Origin: Patella vulgata
Taxonomy: Eukaryota > Mollusca > Gastropoda > Patellidae
Length of the DNA: 64,000 bases
Direction of reading: 5' to 3'
NCBI RefSeq assembly: GCF_932274485.2
Contig: NC_065887.2
Coordinates: 40,567,201 to 40,631,200 of the forward strand
Shown here: in pieces, positions 1-14,600 of the stretch
Layout of the letters: every line of letters begins with the position of its first letter
Position numbering within the stretch: position 1 is the stretch's first letter
Position numbers and translations under genes: made by a program
The notes under the pieces: generated by a model
The model's database searches: none
What the model was told of the DNA's origin: nothing
Seen by the model: only the letters and a program-made list of their open reading frames with translations

Positions 1-127
1 CGTCCTGCATCACTGACAAGGGAGAACCACGCCGGAAAATCTGGACGAACTTTCTCGGCCAATGCAGGGATCGAACACCCGACCTCCAGGCTAGTGAGCT
101 AGCGTCTTACCCACTTAGCCACGTGAT
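1..127 (-). mobile_element. SINE A, head part cut by window edge
   Basis: Reverse complement of the tRNA-like head and adjoining body, with GGGATCGAACACC (B box) and CACTTAGCCACG (A box) visible. Confidence 0.85.
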
Positions 128-510
128 TATAACCAAACAGCATGTTGTTTTAAATTGATTTTTAGCTAGATCGGTTTACCGTGGGTTTACCGGTCAATCA
201 AACACGTTCTTAGAATCTAACAAAAGTGTTCCGGACAAGCAAGCCTTTGGAGTCATTAGATGCTATTTTGGTACCTTCTGCCTTTCTATTTTCTGACACC
301 CCTACCCTCTTTACCCCGTTATAAATACGGCCCTGAATCTGAATCGTGACTATCGTCTTCTCACACAAAGAGATAAACTGTATTATAACGGAAGACTGTT
401 TAAGTGGTATCGTGGCGATAAATAACACTTATTTCCGGGTTTACATTGTTTCTACATCAACTAGAGTATACAGTACAATAACTATACATAGTAACTCGGC
501 TGTTTTTAAG

Positions 511-830
511 AAATGAAATAAAATAAAATGAGGTATAACGTCCTACTGCTCCGACTGGGCTAATGAAGACAGGCATGCGCCATACATTGTGCTATGAGGA
601 AAAGTTTGTCCAAACAGCGGCCCTACGGTCTATTCGAATTCCAACTGCTAGTGGATATTTTATGTGAACGCAATGTGTACACGGGACTTCCGTTTTTCGT
701 TCCATCCAAACGACTATGCCACTAAACAACTGCACCACGTCAGACAATTCCGATGAACTTTCTCGGCCAACACCGGAATCGAACATGGGACCTCCGGGTT
801 AACGAATCAACGTCTTACCCACTGAGTCCC
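511..830 (-). mobile_element. SINE A, diverged copy
   Basis: From AACGTCCTACTG to CCCACTGAGTCCCCACG, with many substitutions; an old copy. Confidence 0.75.
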
Positions 831-842
831 CACGCCTATCCT

Positions 843-897
843 CCCTTGGCAGTTGGAATTCGATATAAGAGTAGGCCGTAGTGCCGCTGTCCGGGCG
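843..897 (+). mobile_element. SINE A body fragment
   Basis: CCCTTGGCAGTTGGAATTCG through GCCGCTGTCCGGGC, next to the copy at 511–830 but in the opposite orientation. Confidence 0.6.
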
Positions 898-1805
898 CTA
901 GGGTTGGGATTAGCGCTAGCCCTGTTTCTATCTCGTGACCATTAACCAAACTTGATGTTGGCCTTATAAAATAGATCTATCCGTAAAAGTTGTGATCCGG
1001 TCTTGACGTTTTTAATATAAGCTCAGGCCCGGCGGAGTGGGGGGGGGGGCTTTAGCCCCTCCAATAATTTTGCCGCAAGTACTCTTTTCTCCAGGTTATT
1101 GCGGCCCCTGGACCCACGCCTATAAGGACCTAGGATGGAAGCCCCCCCCCCCCCCAATCAAGAATTGCTTCCGCCGGCCCTGAAGCTTGCCAATAAATCT
1201 ACACATTCCATGTCAATGTCGACATATTTACCGATATTATAGGGTCTATGCAATATCGTATCCCTCATTACACGGAAAAGGGGGCGGGGTTTATCATTAG
1301 CTCTCAGAATGAAAATACTAATTTGGCGGAAATTAAGTAGCATATCACGCCTTTGTCCTAACCCTAACCTGTAATCTGTAATCATGAATATTTAAACTAA
1401 CTCGGGGTGGAGGGCAAGCTCCTTCCCAGCTATGATTGAAACGATATAACATCGACGACATTAATTTAAGCACATCTAACCATCATTTCCGACTGACTCA
1501 ATATTTTGATTTAAGACCAGATGAATGGACAAGATCGTCATATTATAGCTTTGGAATGAAATACTTAAACTAATTCGACCTCCCCTTTAATCTTTAAATG
1601 ACGTCGAATTTGTTGATGCCCGAAGACGGATGAAGTTTAATGTTCCATTTCCCATAAAAATGATATTGTTGACGCCTGTCTGCATCACGTTTCACAGAAG
1701 GATCCTGGTGTCGAGTTAGAAGGATGAAAACCGAATGCACTGCACAGTCTTATCAGTTCTGACAGATTTTGTACAATAAGCGGACGATAGTAGAAGTGGT
1801 CTATG

Positions 1806-1813
1806 TATATAAA
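1806..1813 (+). promoter_or_regulatory. TATA-box-like element of gene A
   Basis: TATATAAA lies 40 nt upstream of the predicted start codon. If used, transcription would start about 25–30 nt downstream, leaving a 5' UTR of only about 5–15 nt. Gene B has a TATATATT element at almost the same distance from its ATG, which supports both calls. No transcript data are available. Confidence 0.45.
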
Positions 1814-1845
1814 CCATTGATGTCACTTGTTATATTCTCATCAAT

Positions 1846-1922
1846 ATGACGTTGATCTTGAATATAGTGCTAATAATACTCTCTGTGTTGATATCGACAT
1901 CGATCGGACAAACTTGGAGTGG
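1846..1922 (+). CDS. Gene A exon 1: signal peptide
   Basis: Opens [14 protein letters not shown] and continues hydrophobic to a likely cleavage after STSIG, before QTW. The donor is GG|GTAAGT, phase 2. The exon is 77 nt, the same length and phase as exon 1 of gene B. It was chosen as the start because it is the only in-frame ATG with a signal sequence ahead of the EMI exon. Confidence 0.8.
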
Positions 1923-2594
1923 GTAAGTTATATTTATTTATATACTTATGTTAATATAAACTTGCTGCTTCTGTGTTTGTGATTATTCAATTATTGTATA
2001 TTAAGCCTTTGGCCCTTACTGCATGTAAACATTGACTTCCTTGGTTCTGTAACCTAGTGGATTACTTCCATAAAACGGGAACAACGGTATAATCTGGATG
2101 TGAATTTATTCAAGCAGTAACAACATTAAAATCGACTAACAACTAAAAAGGAAAGAACAATATGGTGTGCATTCTTTGATAATTACAATATATATTTCTA
2201 CAATGAACCTGAGTGAAATTTATATGACTTTGTTTTAAGTTCTATAACTTAATATGACTAAGTTTTAAGTTCAATTTGTTGTACAATAAACAATTATAAA
2301 ATGTTGCTACTAGTGACGTAAATTAAATAGTTAATTAAATGCTATTCAACAACTATACAATAATACTTATGTTGATAAAAGATCAAGATTATAACAATGA
2401 ATACATTTAATTATATTGTAGGAGATTAGTGCCCCAGTCTGACTATAGCTGTTAAAAACTATAATATTGGGTTCTTAGAATTATTTCTGAATAAACAATA
2501 TAATAAAAATATGTCTGCCAAGCATCATATTGAAATGCTTGGTTATATTTCCACGCTGATCGCCAGCGAATACTCGCTCCGCCGCTATAATCAC

Positions 2595-2631
<37 letters not shown>

Positions 2632-5600
2632 TTTTGACATAGTTAAATCATCAGCTGTCATGAAATGAAACGTCCTACTGTTTTGCTCCTAAACTGGGCT
2701 AATGAAGGCTAATAAAGACGGGCATACGCCATACAGTTTGCTATGAGGGAAATTTTGCCCGGGCAGCGGCACTACGGCCTACTTTTATATCGAATTCCAA
2801 CTGCCAAGGGATCTTTTACGTGCACGCCAATGTGTACATGAGACCTCGGTTTTTCGTCCGATCCGAACGACTAGACAGCTGTCCTTGTTAGGCCCTCCGT
2901 CCTGCATCACTGACAAGCGGAAACCACCACGCTGGAAAATCTGGATGAACTTTCTCGGCCAATGCAGGGATCGAACACCCGACCTCCAGGCTAGCGAGCG
3001 AGCGTCTTACCCACTTAGCCACGTGATCTCTCTCAAGTGTCATAGTCCATTAATACTTACAGGCATGGTATTCGATATATTTGATGAAATTAAACATATT
3101 AAAACGTAGTAATGAGAAAAAGAGAGACAAATGGGGTTTAACGCCCACTCGACACAAACTAGGTCATTTCGGGACTAAAATATACGGTGTAGTTCAATTT
3201 TATTTCAATAATTTGCTTGCACGTAGGGGTCTTTAGCAGTGGGAGGAAACCAGAGGACCCAGAGAAAACCCACGAGGTTGGACAGGCGACCCTACTCCTT
3301 GTCACGTACAACCGGGAAATCGAAACTAGACCGTATGATACAGCCAGCACGTGCTAACCATTCTTTGTTGCATATTCTGTATATATTTGCCTACTATTCA
3401 CATACCTATACCATTTGTTTGATAAAGACGAGAGTCGCTTAGTATTAAACTCAGTAATTGAGTATCCAGAAACATGTACATTGTGTTCTTGTGAAATAAA
3501 TGTGTTTATCTCAGAAGTTTTGTTTAGCCATACAAAAGACAACTAATCGTTTTTTCCTGCATCTAAATGTAAGGGGCATACGAGTAAGTTGTGACCACTA
3601 AGGCAAGCAGGGCTCTCATCCACGTGTCTGAGAAATTTATGGCCTTGTAGATTTGAGCAGTATAATCTTGACTTACAGTGGATTATTTGTAATTTTCTTT
3701 TCCCAAGATAGTAATATAGTGGCACGATGGTATCTTAATTGTAGGGATTCTAGATTGAATCGCTGCGCCCAACCTAGATAATATCTCGGCCTAATCGACA
3801 CTGAAACCAAAAGAAAAACCTGTAATAGTCAGATTTGCATAATACATCTTTTTAATTGTAAAGTAATTATTTTGAGTAAATTGTAGTGTTGATTCAATCG
3901 CGCTGAATTAGATATCGTCCGGATCGGTGGCTTCAACTATGATAAAGTATTAAAGTGGGGAATGAAATATTTTAAATATAACGAAATTAGAATTAGACAC
4001 TGCTGTACTGATAAACGTCAGTGGCGTGCTCGGTCTTGGTTTAGAGAGAGAGAGAGAGAGATAGAGAGAGAGGGGGGGGGCGCAGAGAACGGGGCGCCGG
4101 AACCAGGGTACCAGGGTATACAAATGGTACCCTGCCCTTTTCTGGGGTATACATGTATATCCATGCCCCAATGATGAAAGTTTTCAACCTTTTTACTAGT
4201 CTATTCATTATTAAATGATAGATATGTAATTGCTGTCTGGTCGGTCGCGAACCGGATCTCGCACTCTCATCATGTCTATAAGTGGTTAATCGAGTTCATG
4301 ATAGTAGATTCTGTTTATAGTTATTAGACTTTTCAATTACACAATTTTTTATGAGATGAATTGCTCATGATAAGAAAACTGTGAATAATCAGACTTTTGT
4401 CTTTTTCATTATCATGTATTTTAAAGGGTTTTATGTTGGAATTTGGAATGCTAGAGGCGCTCTAAACAGCGTTCTCGGAATTGACAAATTTCAAAATTTG
4501 GGGGAGAGAACCCCCACCACCGGAGCCCCACCCTATCTTTTGGTACCCTGGCCATCGCGCCGTTCCGGCGCCCCTGCGCAGAGAAAACCCACGAGGCTTG
4601 ACAAGCGACCCAATTCCTTGACACGTACAAGCGTGGAATCGAAACAAGACGTAATTACAGACCCGTGTCATCTAACGCACACGCGTTATATAACTCTCCC
4701 CGCCCCCTCACTCCCGCCCCGATTTAAATAAATGAAATGAAATATGGTTTAACGTTCTACTGTTCTGCTCCGTCTGGGCTAATGAAGACAGCCACCCCAA
4801 TTTAAGCTAAACTTTCGAAAGATAGAATATATGTTAGGGTTTAGTATGTTTTTTTTTGTTTTGAAATTACACATAATTAAAACAATACTCTGCAGATCTT
4901 AATCTTGCAAAGTTTACCGAAGAGAAAACACCTGTTCCTTTACGTAATAAAAGATTTTAAATTAGAATATTAACTAACACAGTGGCATTTTAAATGACAC
5001 AAAGTGACTGGTAGCTTGTTTTGGTACAGCAGTATTTTAATTGAAGCAGTTATTTATTGGGCGTGTCTGGTAAAACTAACTTAGTTAATTTTAGTGTACA
5101 AAGTATGAATACGCCAACAAATGAAGAAATAAGAATTAAAGACTTAAGAACACTGAATTAAGAGCTGTTTGGTCACCCATAGACTGGACCAGGCCACCCA
5201 CTTACCAACAAGCCCCAAGGAAGAGTTGCACCGCTCTGCCATTCAACCGGACAAACAGACCCGGCCCTCCCATATGATATGTATATATATGTAATATTTG
5301 CATTCTATGTTTATTTCTTTCATGTCGGAGCAGAACAATTAAACAAAGAAACAATAGTTTGAAAATTCGCTACAGATTAGACATGCGCCGCCATTAATCT
5401 TCGCTAAAATCTGTGTATGCTCACCTTTTTAATCCGATTCAGTCCAATCCGGTTAATATGATGATGTACCGTTCATATATGAATTTTATTTTCTCAAATA
5501 TTATGTAAGATTTAGATAAAGAGGCTGGTCGTTCTTGCTATGATGGTGCAAAATAGATAATTAAAAATGAATATATTGAAAATTTCGTTTAAATTACTTT

Positions 5601-8600
5601 ATTCTGAGCGAAGTTATGGGTGTGATTTATTATCGTAGTAACGTTACTTGTTAATCGAGACTCGGTGGCCCTCTTCTCCATTTTTAAATTAAATCATTAA
5701 AGGGCGATCGTATTTCAATACGTTTAATTCTCCACCATCTTATGAGTTGATTATAGCCTCAAAATAAAAACCTGCAATAGGCAGATTTAGCTCTTACATA
5801 ATGCAGCTTTAAGTAATCGGGGGGATCACGTGGCTAAGTGGGTAAGACGCTGGCTCGCTAGCCTGGAGGTCGGGTGTTCGATCCCTGCATTGGCCGAGAA
5901 AGTTCATCCAGATTTTTCGGCGTGGTTTCCCCTTGTCAGTGATGCAGGACGGAGGGCCTGACAAGGACAGCTGTCTAGTCTTTCGGATAAAACGAAAAAC
6001 CGAGGTCCCGTGTATACATTGGAATGCACGTAAAAGATCCCTTGGCAGTTGGAATTCGATATAAGAGTAGGCGTTAGTGCCGCTGCCTGGGCAAAATTTC
6101 CCTCATAGCACACTGTATGGCGTATGCCCGTCTTCATTAGCCCAGTTTAGGAGCAGAACAGTAGGACGTTAAACCCTATTTCATTTCATTTCATTTAAGT
6201 AATCGTTAAACAATCAACTTGAGTATATTTGTCAAAAAATTCTAATTTCTGTTACACACAGTCTCAGCTCTGTGTAATTTGTTTAGGATTACATGTTCAA
6301 CTTTCATCGCTAAAAACGAGACGAACCATTAAACAACTGATTCGTTCCTTCAATTTTAGGAAAAAAAAAATGAACAAAATCATGTTCTTATGGCGCTGGC
6401 CCTCTCCTTGGGGCCTGTCATTAATTATGGCCATCACATTGGACAGGGAAAGAGGTATACTTTTTGAACTAGGGTTGATTATTATTAATATTAATATTTC
6501 GTTTCATTTTATTTTCCGTCCTGTTTTAGACGCCCACAAAGTGGATGTGTAATGGCGTCACCGTTATCTCATCCAACTTGTTTCAATTGATTTTTAAATA
6601 CAAATTGCAAGGGTTATTTATTTGTTCATAGAGAAGACCTTAATCGAAATTCCGTTAGTGATTTTGTCCATTTGGATATTTGGAATTTTTCGATCGCAAA
6701 TTGCAGAATATTCCACATTTACGTTCAAATTTATGAAATCTTTCAACAGCGAAAGAAGGTTTTAATACTAAGTTTCTCTTTCCAGAAACGTCTGTTCCAG
6801 ACTGATATGTACATCGGAAAGGGTTCGTGTCTGCAGTTATCGTACATGGAGAGCGTAAGTTTTAAATTTGATATCGTAAATAATCCAGTGCTCTTATCGT
6901 TTTTTTCTTAATGTATTGAAGAATACATGTCTACACGATACTTGACAATGGAGAGACTGCGCTGGAAATCCCGGGGAACTATCTCGACCAACTCCTTAAG
7001 CATGTATCAGAGACGTCATGGTTCATGATCAAATAATATAAACCGAACCACCGTGACTCATATATATATATGGCTTCTAATATATGTAATTGAAACAATA
7101 CTATTATCCGTTCTTCACATATCATTGTTCTGTTTTGCTCGCTAGATGCTGTGCCTATAAATGGGTTTCAAAAACTAAATACCGGACGGAGCAATTCTGC
7201 TGTAGTGGATGGCGGGATACAAATGGCAACCGCGTCTGTAACCAAGGTAACAAAGACATATTAATTACTGTTCTGCTTTGTGCCTTCTGTATTACAATAT
7301 CAATAATTATATCATGGCGTGACCAATTATCAAATTGATATCAACGGTGAAAGAAATGGCGAAGATATCGAAAGAATACAATGTATCGAATCACTACAGA
7401 GGATGAAAATGAATTTTGGTCTGCATATCTTTCTAAAATTTTAATTATCTCCCTTGATTTTGTCAAACGGAGGTACCCTTGGAAAATGCATATCGCACCA
7501 GTATTTGGCAGGATGACTGCCTCTACCACCCAAACTCTTCAAATGCCTTAAACCGAGATTTCTTAAATAAACGTGTTTTTGTTATTTCAGATTTCATCTT
7601 TTAAAACGTACTACATTCTTGTTTCCTTCACACCATGTTTAATTCAGTTATCTAGGACCCATCTTGGTTTTATTTAAATAGATATTTATTGCTTGTTTGT
7701 TATTTTAGCTATCTGTTATCCACCCTGTGAAAATGGAGGAACGTGCTCAAGACCCAATAAATGTGACTGTCTGAGGGGTAACGATGGACCCACTTGTGCT
7801 GGAGGTTTGTCATATTTTTGAAGATTTCTATGCTGCCATGACTGTACGTTTTAATGCAATAAATCTTATTTCTCACCATTTTCAAAACTTAATAAAATTT
7901 ACAGAATTATGAACAACTTTTCTGTGGGAGCATAATTAAAGGATAGACCATGTTTCTGTAGCTGGTTCTCCTAAATCCTGTTTATATTTTAGTGACGTTT
8001 TCCCAGCTAAATCCATTTTAGTAACGTGTTCTTATCAAAATCCATGTTTATATTTTAGTAACGTGTTCTCACCAAAATCCATGATTATATTTTAGTAACG
8101 TGGTCTCACCAAAATCCATGTTTATAGTAACGTGTTCTCATCTAAAGCCATGTTTATAGTAACGTGTTCTCATCTAAAGCCATGTTTATATTTTAGTAAC
8201 GTGTTCTCATATAAAGCCGTGTTATCCGGGTGTGTGCAGCAACCAAAAGACATGTCAATGCCAGGAAGGGTTTACCGGAAACACTTGCCAAATCAGACAA
8301 AGTAAGAAATCTTTTATTACATCAGTTCCTCACATTGCTGATTTTGTTTAGAATTTTATCCATATTTAATTTGTTATTGCTGATTATTATAATGTTGTCC
8401 ATGTTTAATTTGTTATTGCTGATTATTATAATGTTGTCCATGTTTAATTTGTTATTGCTGATTATTTAAAGATTCGAACTTTCAAGAAATCTTAAAAAGC
8501 GGACAACTCAATGCAAACATTGATCATTTAAATGAAATGAGATATTCGAATATAGCATTCGTAGATTTCGAACCCTCAACGGCTCCAGTTGACTATTTAC

Positions 8601-11600
8601 GTGATATGGGGTGTAATGCTATGTAACGTATAAATTTAGGATATTAATGAATTTAATTGAAATCTCCATCGAACAGGTAAAGCCAGTCAACTATCTAATA
8701 TTTGGTTGTGTAGAGCTACCTTGTCAAACGTAGAGCGAGTCAGTAACATGGAGAAATATAATTTTGTGACGGATGCGTCAGACCCATCTGACCCTAGCCC
8801 AGATGAGATCTGGTCCAACCAGCTGACATACAATTATCTAATGGTCCAGGCGTCTGCGCAGTTTAATCCCGACGTACCTGCGCCTCCGGAGTATATCAAA
8901 GGAGCAGAATTTGGAGTTGTTCGTTCTTCTATCACCGTGACACTAACGAAGATACCACGCCCAGGTAAATGTTCCTTTATTCTAATCAAGTGGGGCGTAT
9001 AATCAGTTACCTTCTGCACGTGACTGTCTCTTTATTCTAATCAGGGGTTAACTAACATTTACACAACGTCACCGACATTCTGTACACAGCGAACAATCTA
9101 TCTACATTAAGAATGGCCGCCATGTTAAAAAGCCAGTGTATTAATGTATTATTTTTGTTATGCGGTTGTAATCCGTTGTAGAGATTTTACACATACGAAG
9201 AATAAATAAACGTTTTCCAGTCTCAAATGTATCGATGTGTTATTAGGGTTGCGGTCTCCTACCAAAGTTAACCGAATGCAACCGTAAAATATTCCTGTAG
9301 TATGGCCACTATAATTGTCAACATATGTACCATTCATAAACTAACTGTGGTAAAGTAAGACTGTAGACGAACAGCGTTAGGCGTTAGTTACGTATGTGTC
9401 GATGGGTTACGACATACCCGGATGGCGTTCTCACACTAAAGTGAGGCTTAAAATCAGGTAACTTCCCCCGGTGTGATAGTTTGAGTTGACTCCTGGTGTG
9501 TGTTTTCTCCTGGGCACTTGCGCATGTCCGAAACTGATGTTTGCCTTAACAACGAAACTATATCTACTTCCTGCGGTGTGAGTTGGTTCCTGATCACTGG
9601 TCAGTACAGGAAAAAGTATATCATGTACTTGATTAAAGTTTTGTCATTAATAAACATACTTGTTATCGGGGTTAGCTGTTGTTTTAGTGATCAGTAGTTA
9701 CACACCGAACACAAATTGGCAACCTATTCGGCTAGCGAGCTATTCGACCGATCCAGCTGGCAACCTGTTCGTTGGCAACCTATTCAGAATTAAGACAACA
9801 GTCGCCCAAAATCATCTATTTTTACCAACCAATAAATCCAACGTTACGTCTATCAAATGAAAGTAGAATAATATATTATTTTTTATCCATTCCTTTAGCT
9901 CAGAATAGAGGTGTAATTTCGCATTATCGTACAAAATTCTAGACATCCAACCAAATATATTCCGAAAGGTTATTAAATAGGCTTTCCAAATATTATCAGT
10001 AAAAGTTGGCACAGTCATATTAAAGGGGTGCACTCTCTTCCTGAACATGACTAATTTTTTTAAAAATTTTAAAGGGAAAAACTGTTAATAACCCGTGTCA
10101 AAATTCGGACCATCGTACAAAATTCTGATGATCCAACTAAATATATTCTAAAAGGTAATTGAAAAAGCTTTCTAAATGTCATTAGTAAAAGTTGGCACAA
10201 TCATATTAAAGGGGTGCGCTCTCATCCTAAACGTCGCCAATTTTCTATATGTAAAAATAGACCGGTATTTTTTTCGAAGTCCAAATTCGGACCATCGTAC
10301 AAAATTCCGAGCAACCGGCTATATATATTCTGAAAGGTAAGTGAATAAGCTTTCTAAATGTTATTAGTAAAAGTTGGCACAATCATCTTAAAGGGGTGCG
10401 CTCTCATCCTAAACGTCACCAATTTTTTAATATTTTAAAGTGAAAGAACGGTAATATTCCGAGTCAAAATTCGGACCATCGTACAAAATTCTGAGCATCC
10501 AGCTATATAAATTTGGAAAGGTAATTGAATCAGCTTTCCAAATATTATTAGTAAAAGTTGGCACAATCATATTAAAGGGGCGCGCTCTCAACCTGAACAT
10601 AGCGAATTTTTCAATATTTTAAAGTGAAAGAACGGTAATATTCCGAGTCAAAATTCGGACCATCGTACAAAATTGAATAAGCTTTCCAAATATTATTAGT
10701 AAAAGTTGGCACAATCATATTAAAGGGGCGCGCTCTCAACCTGAACATAGCCAATTTTTCAATATTTTAAAGTGAAAGAAAGGTAATACAACATTCTGAG
10801 CAACCAGCTTATCCAATTACCTTTCAGAATATATATAGCTCGATGCTTAGAATTTTGTACGATGGTCCGAATTTGGACTTCGAAAAAAATACTGGACTAT
10901 CTTTACATATAGAATATTGAAAAATTGGCTATGTTCAGGTTGAGAGCGCGCCCCTTTAATATGATGGTGCCAACTTTTACTAATAATATTTGGAAAGCTT
11001 ATCCAATTACCTTTCAGAATATATATAGCTGGATGCTTAGAATGTTGTACGATGGTTCGAATTTGGACTTCGAAAAAAATACCGGTCTATCTTTACATAT
11101 AGAATATTGAAAAATTGGCTATGTTCAGGTTGAGAGCGCGCCCCTTTAATATGATTGTGCCAACTTTTACTAATAATATTTGGAAAGCTTATCCAATTAC
11201 CTTTCAGAATATATATAGCTGGATGCTTAGAATTTTGTACGATGGTCCGAATTTGGACTTCGAAAAAAATACCGGACTATCTTTACATATAGAATATTGA
11301 AAAATTGGCTATGTTCAGGTTGAGAGCGCGCCCCTTTAATATGATTGTGCCAACTTTTACTAATAATATTTGGAAAGCTTATCCAATTACCTTTCAGAAT
11401 ATATATAGCTGGATGCTCAGAACTTTGTACGATGGTCCGAATTTGGACTCGGAAAGCTTTTTCAATTACCTTTCAGAATATATATAGCTGGTTGCTCAGA
11501 ATTTTGTACGATGGTCCGAATTTTGACTCGGAATATTATCTTTCATTCACTTTAAAATATTGAAAAATTGGCTATGTTCAGGTTGAGAGCGCGCCCCTTA

Positions 11601-14600
11601 AGTATTATTGTGTCAACTTTTACTAATAATATTTGGAAAGCTTATTCAATTACCTTTCAGAATATATATAGCTGGTTGCTCAGAATTTTGTACGATGGTC
11701 CGAATTTTGACTCGGAATATTACCGTTCTTTCAATTTAAAATATTGAAAAATTGGCTATGTTCAGGTTGAGAGCGCGCCCCTTTAATATGATTGTGCCAA
11801 CTTTTACTAATAATATTTGGAAAGCTTATCCAATTACCTTTCAGAATATATATAGCTGGATGCTTAGAATTTTGTACGATGGTCCGAATTTGGACTTCGA
11901 AAAAAATACCGGACTATCTTTACATATAGAATTACCTTTCAGAATATATATAGCTGGATGCTCAGAATTTTGTACGATGGTCCGAATTTCGACTCGGAAT
12001 ATTACCGTTCTTTCACATTAAAATATTGAAAAATTGACTATGTTCAGGTTGAGAGCGCGTCCCTTTAATATGATTGTGCCAAGTTTTACTAATAATATTT
12101 GGAAAGCTTATCCAATTACCTTTCAGAATATATATAGCTGGATGCTCAGAATTTTGTACGATGGTTTGAATTTGGACTTCGAAAAAAATACCGGTCTATC
12201 TTTACATATAGAATATTGAAAAATTGGCTATGTTCAGGTTGAGAGCGCGCCCCTTTAATATGATTATGCCAACTTTTACTTTAATATGATTGTGCCAACT
12301 TTTACTAATAATGTTTGGAAAGCTTATCCAATTTTATTTCAGAATATATATAGCTGGATGCTCAGAATGTTGTACGATGGTCCGAATTTTGACACGGGTT
12401 ATTAACAGTTTTTCCCTTTAAAATTTTAAAAAAAATTGGTCATGTTTAGGAAGAGAGTGCACCCCTTTAATATGACTGTGCCAACGTTTACTGATAATAT
12501 TTGGAAAGCCTATTTAATTACCTTTCGGAATATATTTAGTTGGATGTCTAGAATTTTGTACGATAAAGCGAAATTACACCTCTATTCAATCTGAGCTAAA
12601 GGAATGGATAAAAAATAATATATTATTCTACTTTCATTTGATAGACGTAACGTTGGATTTTATTGGTTGGTAAAAATAGATGAGTTTGGGCGACTGTTGT
12701 CTTAATTCTGAATAGGTTGCCAACGAACAGGTTGCCAGCTGGATCGGTCGAATAGCTCGCTAGCCGAATAGGTTGCCAATTTGTGTTCGGTTAGTTACAC
12801 GATCAACGGATCTAAGTTGATTGGCTTCAAATTGATACTTCTATCGTTCGTGATTTGTTGCCGTTGTTTTTTTTAGTGATTAGTCGTTCGACACACGTAC
12901 GTACGATCAGTGGAAACCATACAAATTGATGATTTGCTTGAAATTATCAATTAATTCACCTCCAAAGCAAGATTTAAGGCCTATGATATTTATCACAAAT
13001 ATAAAAGTATGGAATTTCTTATTCCGATTTCTTTAACATAGATTTATTATTATACCAACCCCTTTTTTCAAACCTGCATGTAGACAGCCCAAATACAAGA
13101 GAGAATGTTCGCATTGTGAACGGGTATATATACTAAATAATAATAATAAAGATCGTCAATTTACATCCTCTCGTGGTGGTAATACTGTAAATATCGGTAG
13201 ATAATAGTCTATGATTTGACCGTAAGAAAATCTTAGGGGAAGTCCTATCACGAGGAGTCAATGCACACCGCGACTGTAACGGTGTGAGTTGACTCCTACA
13301 ACTGCGCATGCGCCAAACGGTAATCACACACCAGGAACCATCTGAAACTGCCACACCGGGACTGTCTCCTTATTCCAGTCAGAGACAGACGTTCCAATGG
13401 CAACCAATGTAAACAAATTTAACTGAAATCAGATGATGCATAACCATAAATTCCGGATGTACGAACGGACAGACGGGAGGAAGTAAAAGGGGTAGAACTG
13501 AATGTCGCTGGGCATCATACTGATCAGCAGTGAATATTTGCTAGGCCGCGACAATCACTGATAAGGATGACATCGATGTGACTTAATGAGCCACAAATAT
13601 TAACATTTTTCCTCCGACAAATTAAATTCTATAACATTTTTTTATGTATTAGAAAAATAAATAAAAACGTTTGACGTATTTGTAGGTAAAAATTATTTCC
13701 TATTTAGTGTAAATGGGTATTAAAATGAGTAAAAGGCTCCATTCCGCCCGAACCAGTAAGGTCTTATGTAAACAATGCACGCGCCATTGAGCCAATGATT
13801 GGCACCGCGTGATGAGACGTCACGTGTTGAATGTAGTCATCTTTTACAGAGATATTAAAAGACTTTCGTAATCCTCTGTGAACCAGATTGGCTGGGCATA
13901 TGTAGGCACAACAACGGATTACATCCAGCTGAAACCTACACACTGACTTAATTGTATGTTAAATTTACACATTAGAATTACAGTAAAATATACCGGGACA
14001 ATGATACAAGAATTTTATGTTTTTAGGAGAGCCTGTGGAGCCTATAACTCAGGTATACCCCTGTCCAGAAATTTCTGCAACCAGTAGGAGTTATAGTTTC
14101 TGGAATTGTACTGTAGTAGAAGAAGATTTTGTTTACCAAATGGAATCCGGTGACAAGTAAGTTTAAAAATGATCAAACTGAAATATTTTGAATATTTTGA
14201 ATTTTTTTTTAATAATTTATGAAGTTAAGCACCATATATGTTTAAATGTTTCCTAGAGGCTCAGGGTTTCATATAATGTTTAAATGATTGAGTGCTCTTA
14301 GAGGCTCACGGTTTCAGATAGATGGCAATCTGTGCTCGGCTTGAAAATGTCTTGTAAGCAGTAGAGATGTGCAATAGAGGAATCGAAGGGACATGAATTG
14401 AAAGAACCCACGAGGTTAGGCATGCGACTCTACTCCCACTCCGTGTCACAAACACTGTCGAATAGACTGGTTTCTTTCGGCCACGGAACACATTTCCCCG
14501 CCAATTTGTCAACAATATTAGTACTAAATGTTTCTGAGAAATAATTGCATTGGCAACAAGTATCAAGGTTTGAATTTAGAAACGAAATTGGGATTAAATT

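Larger units (their letters stand above)
1..1845. other. 5' flank of gene A
   Basis: Holds three SINE A pieces, G/C homopolymers near 1040 and 1143, and otherwise AT-rich sequence. No exon of an upstream gene could be supported. Confidence 0.6.
1923..6785 (+). other. Intron 1 of gene A (4.9 kb)
   Basis: Contains SINE A, SINE B and MITE copies, (GA)n tracts and a small inverted-repeat remnant at 4.05–4.58 kb. The stretches 3.4–4.0 and 4.8–5.4 kb show nothing recognisable. Confidence 0.6.

Noticed and set aside
5822-5895. Possible tRNA gene with A and B boxes.
   Set aside because: The tRNA-like head belongs to SINE A and is followed by the SINE body; several window copies share it and the cloverleaf is poor.
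8714-8719. Alternative exon 6 acceptor GTGTAG.
   Set aside because: It gives the wrong phase and an early stop; the acceptor at 8675–8676 keeps the frame and matches gene B in length.
10925-12219. Six repeated 61-codon frames starting [12 protein letters not shown].
   Set aside because: Each is the same stretch of a ~190-bp unit of fold-back element 1; no domain, and the frames follow the repeat.
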